A stretch of 64,000 nucleotides of DNA, taken from assembly GCA_011319805.1 (NCBI GenBank), contig SJRY01000246.1, positions 186,001 to 250,000 of the forward strand. The letters run 5' to 3'. Within the stretch, counting starts at the first letter, position 1. Each line of letters starts with the position of its first letter. Source of the stretch: Macrocybe gigantea. Lineage: Eukaryota > Basidiomycota > Agaricomycetes > Agaricales > Callistosporiaceae. Below, piece by piece: positions 11,926-22,639 of the stretch. Under the pieces are notes generated by a model. The model was given only the letters and a program-made list of their open reading frames with translations, did not search any database and was not told the DNA's origin. Both the position numbers and the translations under genes were made by a program.

Positions 11926-12615
11926 ATGCATAGCAACAGCTCTCAGACCTGTCCACTAGAACGAGCTCCAGAACCAGGCTCGTCGATCCCAAGCACGAAT
12001 CCTACACATCGGCAAGAGGAATATCATGATTATTACGCAACTCCAGGACAAAGCGATCCGTTTGACCCTCTGGGCGACTTGCGGACGGACTCTGTCCTGC
12101 CGGAACTGAGCGAGTTTTTTGAACAGGCTCTGCTCTCTAGAAGGTGGCGGCAACAGAACGGCAAAGGGACTGGTTCGAGCGTCCTGTGGCTTTACACTCC
12201 CGAGGAACTGGATCTTGTGCCTACCCAGTCGGACCGTGAACGCGATGACGCCAGCTCCGAGTCCGAGTCGTCGTTGTCGTCGGCGCGCAAGCACCACGCG
12301 ACAAGCTCTGCTCCCGCCGCTTCGAGCCCGAGATCCCACAGAGCAAAGACGCGGAGCAGGAGGGCTCATCAGATACGCTGGCAGGCCTTTTTTCTTCCCG
12401 TGTGCGACGAGGACGGGGAGCTGCTCGAGTTTGGACTTTGCTGCCAAGTTCAGGTTGGCCGCCGCGGTCGGAAAGCCGAGAGATCGAAACGGAAACGCGA
12501 GGCCTGCGATGCGACCCCCGCCGCCGCTGTGCCTGGGCGTGCGCTGAAGAAACCCAAGGTGGCGAACGAGGAGGAGAAGGAAACGGTGCTGCGTAGGACA
12601 GAGCGGCTGCAGTGA
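11926..12615 (+). CDS. hypothetical basic, probably nuclear protein
   Basis: This is an uninterrupted frame of 229 codons from the ATG at 11926 to TGA at 12613, preceded by a TATA-like element about 35 bases upstream. The N-terminal half is acidic (DPFDPLGDLRTDSVLPELSE). The middle is Ser-rich. A conserved-looking block IRWQAFFLPVCDEDGELLEF is followed by Lys/Arg clusters (RRGRKAERSKRKRE, LKKPKVANEEEKE) that look like nuclear localisation signals. No DNA-binding fold is recognised. The antisense frame at 11956-12447 is a shadow. Confidence 0.6.
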   Translation: MHSNSSQTCPLERAPEPGSSIPSTNPTHRQEEYHDYYATPGQSDPFDPLGDLRTDSVLPELSEFFEQALLSRRWRQQNGKGTGSSVLWLYTPEELDLVPTQSDRERDDASSESESSLSSARKHHATSSAPAASSPRSHRAKTRSRRAHQIRWQAFFLPVCDEDGELLEFGLCCQVQVGRRGRKAERSKRKREACDATPAAAVPGRALKKPKVANEEEKETVLRRTERLQ

Positions 12616-12710
12616 ATCAAATCTGATATTGCAATCCTATCGTTAAGGACAATTTCGACTATTTGCATACTAAGAGAAAAGGACAATGCATAGCGTTCGT
12701 TCAACATCCT

Positions 12711-14904
12711 TCACTGACCGCTTCCAGACGTAGACAGTTCCTTGATCTCATCAAGGTGGTCCATAAAACCTGCTTCGAACTTCCACATCTTGGGATCTGA
12801 TCTGAGGGGAAAAAAACAACACAACACGAGATTAGACATATTACCCCTTCACGTCTTACGGGTATGCTGACCATAGAATTTTCCAGATCGTTGCATGGCG
12901 TAGTCAGTAAAGGTGAGCGTCATGCTGGTCTCGAACATGATGACTATAGATGACCATCGTTAGACAAAAATCAAGCGTTCGGGAAGATCGCTCACAAATC
13001 GTCCCCTCATGGACTTTCATCGGCTTTAATTCCGCAGTGGTAGCTTTTTTGAAGTCGTCATAGGTCACTGTCAATAACGTTCAAGTTCCAAAGGCTGTTT
13101 GCTGTGCAGCATGCTTTAACGTACCTCCATGGGGAGTGCAGGGACTATCGCAGGTCACACCACCCGGTACTGGCAAGAGCGTGACTAAAAAGTACAAACT
13201 ATGGAAAAAGGGAGAACGGACAAGGCTGGGCGCCGAAACCGCCACGAATCAGGCCGATGAACTCTGTAGCGGTGTTTCTGTGATAGTACTGGTTGGAGAA
13301 AGATAACGTAGGGAAACTGCAAGTTTTCGCAAGAGGAAAGAGACTTACAGCCGGACGGAATGTGTTGTCTGCGACGTCCCATCTTTCAGTGATGGAGAGG
13401 AACTCAGCCAGGGGCACATCGGGACACTTTGATTTGGCTGTCAAGACACAGAAAATGGAAGGGTTGATGTGGTCCTTGGAAATGCTTCCGATGTGGATGA
13501 ATTTCTCCAAGGCGTATTTATACGGGACATAACTGAATGGAGAGCGGGAAGCTTCATTAGGAGCCTGGACAAAGGGGCTGAGATTGGCTCACTTTCCGTG
13601 CCAAGCCACTACATCGAATGGCGTGTGTTCCTGAGAGCATTCAAAGAGCTTGCCGCCAAGCCTGTTGTAAGAAATGGGAATAAACGTGATGTTTTTGGAG
13701 ACAGCAGCGAGTCAAAATTTACTTGTAGACGACTAAGAACAAGGATTAAGATCGGATTGTCCACATGTCAGCCATGAACGCTTACTTTTCCATGGGCTCT
13801 GGTCGACGTCAAAGGAGGCAATCGGAGACTCAAAGTCCCGAGGATTGGCAAGACCGTGACCTCCAATAGGACCAAGATCAGGAAGGTATAATGGGAGCCG
13901 AATATTTCTTGGATGTCTAAACGCCAGTCAGATCTCTAAGCATTCTAAAGATGAAGAAAAACGAAAACCGCACAGCCTCGCGATGCGCCATCTGGAAGGC
14001 CGACTTTGAACTTGATGCCACGCTGGATGACCACGATCTCTCCAGGACGCGCCATGATCCTTCAAGACGTTATTGACAACAATTTCGAGTGAAATTATGA
14101 ACCAAGCCCTTACTTGCCCATCTCAGTCTGAATATCCAGTCGTCCTTGCTGCAAAACGATCAGCATGTCACCGTCGTTGTTTACGAACGCCTTCTTGTCC
14201 ATGGAGGTGTTTGCAAGGTAGACGTGAAGTGCGAGGCCCTCTCGCAGAGTCGGATCGCCGTTACCCGCAATGGTCTTGAGGCCATCCACGAAATCGATCT
14301 GTTTGTCATCTGCTGGGACTTCAAAAGGGGCCCAAGCCACCCGGGCCGGTGTCATATGAACTTTGGGATTCAAAGGAAGAAAATTGGATTCAAGCTGTGC
14401 TCTTGCTCATTCAGTACTGAATTCGACTGAGCAAACAGAACGGATATAACAACGCACGTCAGGATTATCAGGGAGCTTTCGGAACCCTTGATGGCCAACT
14501 GACGGCCTGATTCGATATAACCATCTGTGAAGCGGCGTGAATACGGTTTCCATACTTCCGCGCGTGGACACGTACGTTTGAAAGTTTTCATTTCTCGGTG
14601 CCACAAAGGGCGATCCTGTTATCTGATGAAGGGGCCGAGACGCGTCAGGCGTAGTTGACGAAAGACTGTTACTTGGCAAACTCACTCCTTCGGTGTACAG
14701 GTCATATTTGTTCTTTTGTGGCACGTTCTGGGCATTCGGCAACGTTCCTGGTCTAAGACCGTCACTTAACGACAGAAGAAACGCGAAGGTCTCTACTCAC
14801 AATGCCTCGCTGGCGAACATGTTCCCGAAGCCGACTTGATATTTGTATGGATCCTTTTCGGTTGGTGAAGTCGTGAAAGCGACCTGAGCACTGGTACCAG
14901 TCAT
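12711..14904 (-). CDS. hmgA: homogentisate 1,2-dioxygenase, copy A (diverged)
   Basis: This enzyme opens homogentisate to maleylacetoacetate in tyrosine and phenylalanine catabolism, with a His/Glu/His-bound iron. The start is the ATG at 14904 (14913 is an in-frame alternative). Exons read [113 protein letters not shown] and WDVADNTFRP, then AYYHRNTATEFIGLIRG. The iron ligands of YYHRN...E and TPHGG are present. Two oddities: the near-universal RPPYYHRN is RPAYYHRN, and the loop before the last ligand is short and unlike copy B (LPVPGGVTCDSPCTPHGG), reached only through a weak-donor intron. All exons stay open. It stops at 12711. Confidence 0.88.
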
Positions 14905-14989
14905 GGCATGCATATTCTCTTTGCAAAGGGGTAGATCGAAGAGTCCTATCCAAGTCTGAGGATTGTATACGAGGAGACTTGAGCGCGAC

Positions 14990-14998
14990 TTATATACC
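14990..14998 (-). promoter_or_regulatory. TATA box of homogentisate dioxygenase copy A
   Basis: GGTATATAA on the minus strand lies about 85 bases upstream of the ATG at 14904, a usual distance for a regulated fungal gene. Confidence 0.5.
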
Positions 14999-15995
14999 TT
15001 CTACAGCGTCTTTTCTTGTTATTGTGACATGGAAGTCCTTGCCCAGTTGCGGAAGAGCGGGCGAAAAGAAACCCATTCTTGTCTGCATCACAAAGAACCA
15101 GTATGAACAGGATCAGAGTTGGCTTGCTGGCGAACACAGTTTGATGTATCACAGGCTGGGGGCAGTGGCAATCGCAAGGCGATCTGATGTAGAATGGATC
15201 CGCTTTCACACTCCAGGACTGCTTCTTCGCTGGCATAGGCAAGGCATGGAGGAGTCGCGTGATGATTTGTGCACAGGTTTTTCAGATGCGAGCGCTCAGA
15301 AGTTGAAATGCAGGCACGCTATGTCCCTCACCAATGTTTCCATTGACGAGTAGAGAATTATCGAGGTCTTCTGCTTCGTCGTTGCGTTTTTCGAACCTAC
15401 GAAATTAACAGCACCGTGGGAGAATTAAGCGCGAGATCCCTGCGAAATTGGACACTGGTGTATCATGAAAGCGCTGAAACAGGTTACAGAAACTGTCCAG
15501 CGTCGAAAGAAGAAGCCTGAGAAGTATCATCTTCGCGCGATCGCGATCATGATCATGATGCTGTCGCAACATTCTCGTCCAGCAGGTGTTTTCTGCTGCG
15601 AAAAGATCCGCCGGAACGAAGAGTGACCTAGTAATACCTGCTGACGTTCAACCTTGAAGCGCAGTCATGGATCTTTCAAAGGCTTTCTGCAGGAGTCATA
15701 ACTCCACAACATCTACCTGAGAGGTTCAGATTTTATTTAGAGGTCGCACACCGCCACCTTCGTTACCCAAGAATGAATTCGATGTTGGATTGCCAGAGTG
15801 AGCCCGAACTGACATGGCATATTGTCGACTACATACAAGATCCCCATTTAGACCGTCCTCAGCAGCTCTGGTTATATGAACACCACTTAACGGCCTATTC
15901 TCCACAGACAACGCACATAAAATACAGATAATGGGGACATAAGATGCGATGAAGATTTCCAAGAAGTGGAAGGAACGCATCGTTTCATATCTTCA
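14999..15995. other. gap between the two dioxygenase copies
   Basis: Roughly 1 kb lies between the copy A promoter and the copy B stop. It has only scattered short frames (for example 14979-15353 plus and 15726-15980 minus) without motifs. It does not obviously contain a third gene fragment. Confidence 0.45.
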
Positions 15996-18319
15996 CTAAT
16001 TGCTACTAAGCGGAGGGCGCCCCGAGGCTTTGAGTTCGTTGTTGATCTCGTCAAGGTGATTCATGAACTGCGCTTTGAGATTATCCCACATCTTCGGCTC
16101 GTGCTCTGACAAGGAAGAATGCATTGAGCGACAGCACCTTGCCCCACAAACCTTGAACTCACCATGCACTTTACCCGAACGATGCAGGGCATAATCGGTG
16201 ATGCTCAGCATCATGCTTGTCTCAAACATGAAAGCTAGAAGCCCAATCATGAAACTTCAAACTCTGATCAGCGGCTTGAGACGACGTACCCATCGTCCCT
16301 TCGTGAATTCTCATAGGTTTCTGCTCGCCCTCGGATGCTTTCTTGAACTCATCGTACGAAACTGCCGAGAAACAGTTAGGGTTTGAAATGGGAACTCTAG
16401 AATAAAAAGCGTGCCTCCATGAGGACAGAATCCAGTTTCATAGCTTGCACCGCCTGGCGCCGAGATGTTTTGTTAGCCGCAAGGCCAACAGCAGAGCTAG
16501 ATCAGCCTGCTTACCAGGCTGGAATCCATCGCTGCGTCCGCCGTATGCTCCATAGATCAGACCCATGAACTCCGTTGAAGAGTTTCGGTGATAGTACTAA
16601 CATGATTTATCACTGCTGGAACCAACACAGAAGGAGAGAAAGACTCACAGGTGGACGGAACGTCTCATCAGCAACATCCCACCGTCCACTGAAGATGAGG
16701 AAATCCGCCAGAGGCACGCCAGGCTGCTTCGACTTGGCAGTCAGGACACAGAAAATGGAAGGATCGATGTGGTCTTTCGAAATGCTTCCAACAAAGATGA
16801 ATTTCTCGAGAGCATACTTGAACGGGACATAGCTGACGTGAAGGCAAAACGGAATGAATGAGAGGGAACAACTTTATGGAAATTTCAATTACTTTCCATG
16901 CCAAGCGACGACGTCGAATGGCGTGTGCTCTTGGGAACATTCAAAGAGTTTGCCTCCGAGCCTAGAGTAACGGTCAGCTCAGCCGTGACTCTCGCATATG
17001 CAAGGCATTTAATTAACTTGTAAACGACTGGCGATAAAGGTCAACAAAAGCACACGCCCATACGAGACAAAGCAAAGACGTACTCTTCCAAGGGCTTTGG
17101 TCAATGTCGAAGCAGGCAACCGGAGATTCAAAGTCGCGCGGATTGGCGAGACCGTTTCCTCCTAACGGTCCGAGTTCTGGAAGAGTGTAGTGGGAGCCGA
17201 AAATCTCCTGGATGTCTTCCGGAAATATCCAATCAGTCGATGGGTGCTGTAAGGATCCTAATCGGTCAAGCTCACATCCTCGAGACGGGCCATCAGGAAG
17301 GACAACTTTGAACTTGATTCCGCGCTGAATGACCACAATCTCTCCAGGTCGAACCATCATCCTTGACACGAGCCGTGCACGTCAACACCGAAAGCCAAGA
17401 CTCAAGGAATAAGAACTAAGCGGAAGCCAACTCACTTGCCGAACTCGGTCTGGATGTCCAGCCTGCCTTGCTGCGGCAGGATCAACATGTCTCCGTCGCT
17501 GTCCACGAACGCCCTTTTGTCCATCGATGCATTGGCCACGAAGACATGTATCGCGAGACCCTCGCGCAGCGTCGGATCTCCGTTCCCCGCAATCGTCTTG
17601 AGGCCGTCTACAAAGTCCACCTGCTTATCACTCGGCGGGAGATCGAACGGGTGCCAAGCAAGCTGCGTCGGGCTCATGTGCACTTTGGGGTTCAGAGGCA
17701 GGAAATTGGATTCGAGCTGTCTAATTTATTATGTCTGTCAAGACTCGAATGGTTTTGCTCGACGCACGTCAGGGTTTTCCGGCAATTTCGTGAAGCCTTG
17801 GTGCGCGACAGATGGTCGGATGCGATAGATCCATCTGGAAACCGAGAAGAGGGACAGAAAAGGGTGCGCGTTGAATCAACAACAAAAGCTTTTTTTTTTT
17901 TGGGAAAAGTGACAGCGAAGACTCACGTATGAAGATTCTCAGCTCTGGGAGCACAAACGAGGATCCGGTCATCTAACAATACCCGAAGCCGGTGAGTCCT
18001 AACTAAGTGCCAGCACGAACGGCTCGACTCACCCTTCATTATACAGATCGTACTTGTTTTTCTGTGGGCTATTCTGGCCCTCAGGAAGCGTGCCAGGTCT
18101 GCAACACAGAGAGTCAGTAGAGCTCAGGTCCATGGCACGGGGGACGCGGCAACAGGACCGACAAAGATGGTTCTGAAAAGCGCTCAAGGCAAAGAGGACT
18201 CACAGGGCCTCGCTGGCGAACATGTTCCCGAACCCGACCTGGTATATGTACGGGTCCTTCTCCGTAGGCCGTGTGCTAAACGCGGCGCCCGCGGTCGCTC
18301 CGGTCGTCGTAACAGGCAT
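15996..18319 (-). CDS. hmgA: homogentisate 1,2-dioxygenase, copy B
   Basis: Same enzyme and exon plan as copy A, directly upstream of it on the same strand. The start is the ATG at 18319 ([14 protein letters not shown]), followed by [20 protein letters not shown]. Further exons hold [93 protein letters not shown] and [12 protein letters not shown], then [26 protein letters not shown] and [13 protein letters not shown]. The iron ligands (His and Glu of YYHRN...TEF, His of CPHGG) and the canonical RPPYYHRN are intact. The C-terminus ends [20 protein letters not shown] at 15996. This copy keeps every consensus feature that I can check and is the likely working enzyme. Confidence 0.93.
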
Positions 18320-18438
18320 ATCGCTCGCTGTTCTCGTCTGTCGTATGAAAATTGGATGGATATGCGCAAGTCTGTTGCGGCCTGCGTCGGCGATGCTTTG
18401 GCTGATGGGGAAAACAAGCAGGAGGGAGCAGGATGCAC

Positions 18439-18448
18439 ATATATATAC
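18439..18448 (-). promoter_or_regulatory. TATA box of homogentisate dioxygenase copy B
   Basis: An alternating TATATATA stretch lies about 120 bases upstream of the ATG at 18319, in the same orientation as the copy A TATA box. Confidence 0.45.
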
Positions 18449-19058
18449 ACCCTCCACTCCTTCCCGTCATATCGTCTTCGCATTTCAAAACAAACGTCAA
18501 GAAAACCGCCCGCCGTACGAAACCCCATTCTAGACTCTTCCGAAAACGCTTTGATTTTCTCTGTCCGATGTTCTCTGACTCGCCTATTTATCATGAACCC
18601 CAGTCCTGAGGGCACCAAAGGTGAGAGCAATTCGGCAACGGATTCGTTCCTTTTCGTTATCCAGTCCGACTTTCGCAACGCGCCTGGTCGAAAGCGTCTA
18701 GTTTTTCTCGCCTGGGCCCTCACTTTCGCTTTGCGATTCCGCACTTCGCACCTTCAAAGGGACCGAATTCTGGTCACATGGCGTATACAAGAAGCACAAC
18801 ATGATGCGGTTCGCTAGAAGACGGAGAGCTGGGCCTGTTTGGAAAACCTTCTGATCATGTCGAGAAGCTAAACAGAGAAACAAAGTCGCACACAGCATCA
18901 AATGACTGCTTTCATCAATTTGACTTACACATACACGTCTATTTGGGACTAACAAATGACAGCCGGCGAGACAGAGATATCAGCATCGGAAAAGAAATAA
19001 TTCATTTAATCGGTGGTAGTACATCCAATTCGTGAAACCGTTTGTGCCTTGAGGTTAT
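18449..19058. other. intergenic, nothing supported
   Basis: This lies upstream of copy B and downstream of the transketolase gene. The open frames here (18184-18744 minus, 18167-18817 plus) are GC-rich shadows without domain similarity. Confidence 0.45.
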
Positions 19059-21634
19059 CTACTGCGAGAGTTGCTTGATCTTTCGTATGATAGCTATGAA
19101 AAGGTGCAAGCAATGATATGTGAGCGCTCCCGGTTAAACATTCAATCCGAATATGGATGGACAGAATAGCGCTGACGTACACTCGGGATCTAAATTCTGG
19201 AACGGGATCTGTTCCCAAAGGCCGCCGCATCCTGGAAAAAAAGTGAATCAGCGAGACGCGTCAACATTATGGATGACAAAGGAGTCCCAGCGGAAGGAAG
19301 TCAATCAGATAGCAGACCTTCTTTGGTGGTTCCCATGTACCCGTACTTGGGTGTAAGCCCACGCTCAAGCAGCCACGTTCCGTATTTTGAGCCCAGCTAT
19401 AGAATCGAACAAGATGATCCAAACGCGGTATTCAATTTAGAGCTTGCACTCACCCCTGTCTTCTGGTTGAGCGACTCCACTACGAGAACGAACGGGCTTT
19501 TGCCGATTTTCCTAATCATCTGTCCACCATCAGAATGACGCAACGTCAGCAGGTTTTAGGGTGCCACGCAATTAAGCGGCGGAAAAAGTGAGGAACCGTA
19601 AAGGCGAAGTCGATTGACCTCACCTGCTCATCCACAACATTGAGTGTCGGCTTGTTAATCAACCCCACATCCAAGCCCTCTTGTCTGCAGCGAAGCACAG
19701 CGTCCCAAGACCTGTAGAGCATCTCTCCAAAAGAGACGACATATCCAGCCTTGCCCTCCGCGATGACCTCGTCCTTTCCAGGAACGAACTCGTAATCGTC
19801 ACCGAAATATCTCGTCTTACCGTCTTCCTTCAGGATCCAAGGAACCTTGGACCGGGTGGAGAAGATGAATCGAATTCCGCGATCAAAAAAGACGCGTTGG
19901 ACGATGGCGACCATTTGTTGTGGATCGGCCGGGAAGTACAGAGAGGAAGGCGTGTCCGCAAGTCCGTTGTCGCCGAACATTGAGTTGAGCCCAAAGTGGC
20001 ACGTGTTATCAGCCATTTCATCGACGCCAGAATGGGAAAAGTGGCATAGGACATTAGAGTTATTCAGCCTGGCCATCGTCAGTTCCGAGATGACCATCTC
20101 CAAGAAGGCAGAAAAGGTAGAGAAGACGCCGAATTTGTCGGGAGCGAATCCGAACCCTGCAGCAGCAGAAAAGTTGCTGCGCTCCATGATACCTGATGGG
20201 ACGAAGACTTCGGGATGCTTCTGGTGGATGGATTTGAGGCCGGTTGAGCCTTCCAGATCGCCTTCGAAAGTGTCCCGTGAACACGACGAATTCAAGAAAA
20301 TGACGGGATCACGCACTGTCAATAACCATAACTTTCTGCGCGGCCTCCTCCTTGCTCAATTTGTCAAGCACCATGTTGACGGCTTCACCAAAGACAACTC
20401 TGTTGGCGCCAACTTCCTTCGTGGACCCAATGTGCTGATACGGCTGAGCGAGAGCCTTTATACTCTGGTACAATGGCGCAAAATCGGGATAAATGCCGCG
20501 TTTCTCGAAATATTTGAGCGCAGACTTGACGGGGATGACATCATGCCCATGCGTGCTTCCTTCAATGTCCGGGATGCCTGGCGCCATAGAACGCTTTGAG
20601 ACAACTAGAAAAAGAGCATCAAGAACTGACGATCACAACAACGACGATGACAACCGCCTCACTGGCTGCGGGGCCCTGTGGCTCAATATATCGCACACGC
20701 CGGCCCAAAGCGCGTCGACGTCCTCGCCCTGAACGGTGACGACCTTGAGACCATGGCCGCGGAGCGTCTGGTCGACGTGGAAACCCTTAAGGTACTCCGA
20801 CGGGTGGCCAGCAATCGTGACGTCATTGTCATCGATGAGCAATTTGACATCAAGGCCCTGCGCGACGGCAATGCGCGCCGCCTCGGCGTCGTTGCCCTCC
20901 TGCTGCGAGCCGTCGGAGCCCAAGCAGAACACCGTCTTGTCGCGGTGCGCCATCGCAACGCCGTTCACGAATGGCCTGCAAAAGTTGCAAAATTATTGTT
21001 TTCATTTGTTGCGGAGAGACGTACCACATGTGTCCCAGGCGCCCTGACGAAAATTTGACGCCTGGTGTCAGCCCGAACTCGGGATGCCCCGGGAGCTTCG
21101 AGTTTGCTTCGCGATAGTGCAGCAAGTGTTCTGCGGGTAGTGAGCCCTCTAGTGCAGAGAGAAGGTACTGCGTCGCTACGCGGTGGCCTTAAAGATCGTT
21201 CATCAGTATCTCTAAGCGCATATATGCATTGCGTGGGGTGCTTACCAGCCTCATCGAACACCACGGGGTAATATTTCTTGGAGTGGTTGAAAAGAGCAAG
21301 GAGGATGCAGACTTCGGGAACGGTGTCGTATGCGCCTCCTGTGGTACAGATGGAACCAACATGAGAGACTGCCACGGCAAATGGAGACAAAACGCACCAG
21401 TGTGACCGCTCACCCCTCTCGCAGCGCCAGTCGCAGTGAACAGCACGATCGCATCACGAAGCAGCTGAATATTAGCTTTGAGGTGTCCCTCTCCTCAGGC
21501 GACAATTTCGGTTTGGAAGGGTCCAGCGAGAGCCTTTCTCGGAACTCGTAAAGCGCCGCATATATAGACAACTTGAAAGATAATCACTTTTTGAACTTCT
21601 TCAGATCAATTGGGAAGGTATTGGGCAAGGACAT
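19059..21634 (-). CDS. transketolase-family ThDP enzyme
   Basis: The start is the ATG at 21634 (MSLPNTFPIDLKKFK). A 54-base intron leads to LSLDPSKPKLSPEERDT. The core reads VLFTATGAARGVSGHTG, PEVCILLALFNHSKKYYPVV, then the ThDP/Mg2+ motif GSDGSQQEGNDAEAAR...LLIDDNDV near 20850. The pyrimidine domain follows (SGVDEMADNTCHFGLNSMFG, RFIFSTRSKVPWILKEDG), and the C-terminal domain is spread over short exons (KSPFVLVVESLNQKTG near 19490, GTWLLERGLTPKYGYMGTTK near 19330, LWEQIPFQNLDPE near 19190, IIRKIKQLSQ ending at 19059). It should transfer two-carbon ketol units; donor and acceptor are not evident. One base is missing at the GG at 21482-21483, between EERDT and ANIQLLRDAIV, which breaks the frame. 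Confidence 0.85.
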
Positions 21635-21643
21635 GGCTATGTT

Positions 21644-22564
21644 TTATCGATACGGGGTGCTGGTAGAGCAGGAGATGATGCGGATAAGGACGGAGGCAGA
21701 TTTGATAACCTGGAAGAAGCAGCGGGGACTTTTTATCTGTGGATAAGTCGGCACCCCAATTTTATCAGCAATTTCTCCAATTCGCCGCAGAAATGCCCTC
21801 TCAAAAGTCTTCATGTGGTCGGAAGCTAGACCCACGTTCGAATAGTGTGAATCTCCAGCCTATCACAGAACACAGCCTCGAACGTTCTCGCAGGCGCCAC
21901 AGGAAAGTGTGTGTGGATTCACTGGGTCAGAGTAATCTTACGAGCTGATTTAATTCTACGGCATGTCTAAATTTGACATAACACAGCGAAAATCGCCAGT
22001 CGAGGCCAGGAAAATCCATATGAAACCATCTGTCAATAGGATAAGGGGTCAGTGAAACGTTTCTTAGAGGCAGACATGCATAAGGGAATCAGAGAACCGA
22101 GTCGCGACAATGTAACTCTTTGGAAAGAGCCAAAGAGCTGCTTCAGACGGCACTTCCTAAAGCATTCGGTTGATAATCGTCATGCACAGCGTATCCCAAG
22201 GGTAGAAAGTGTACGAAAAGCAGTGAACAGGCCTCACCTTTCCCACTAGGTCATCATCGTTTGCCGTTCGTCGTGTTAAGAGAGAAAAAAAAAGGTGTTG
22301 ATTGGGAGGCTTATCAGAATTTAAAGTCCGTTTGATGTCCGCTGGCAATTTCCACGAGTCGCAAACCTGAGACAAGGGCGGTGGAAGATAAGTCGACGAG
22401 GAACCGATAGCACTCTGCCCATCCTGCGCATTTGCGCTGCGCTGCTGCATCTCTAGCAAACTCCTTGGCAGCAGCATAGGATACTCAAGTAAAAGTTTCT
22501 GGGAAAGGACATCGCAAGTAAGTATCCAAAAACAATTAATTTTTTCGCAGGAATCTGTATTCAT
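21644..22564 (-). CDS. possible spliced gene, unknown product
   Basis: Three minus-strand pieces look coding and join at plausible splice sites. They are 22564-22243 (KLLLEYPMLLPRSLLEMQQR ... LPADIKRTLNSDKPPNQH, ending at a GTGAGG donor), about 22030-21945 (WFHMDFPGLDWRFSLCYVKF, after TTGACAG), and 21860-21644 (SDHMKTFERAFLRRIGEIAD). The start is unclear because the upstream part resembles an intron. I do not recognise the family. It would share its promoter with the gene at 22640. Confidence 0.35.
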
Positions 22565-22639
22565 GTCTGAAAAAAAAGGTTAAAAATTACGATAAACATA
22601 ACGGCAGGAATTGCACATAAAAAATAATAATTACAGCGA

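Noticed and set aside
11956..12447. 163-codon minus-strand frame
   Set aside because: Exact antisense of the hypothetical gene at 11926-12615, with an Arg/Ser-rich shadow composition.
14979..15353. 124-codon plus-strand frame
   Set aside because: Covers the copy A promoter; no motif and no start context.
18167..18817. Long plus-strand frame (216 codons) and its minus partner 18184-18744
   Set aside because: Overlaps the first exon and promoter of dioxygenase copy B; no domain and unnatural composition.
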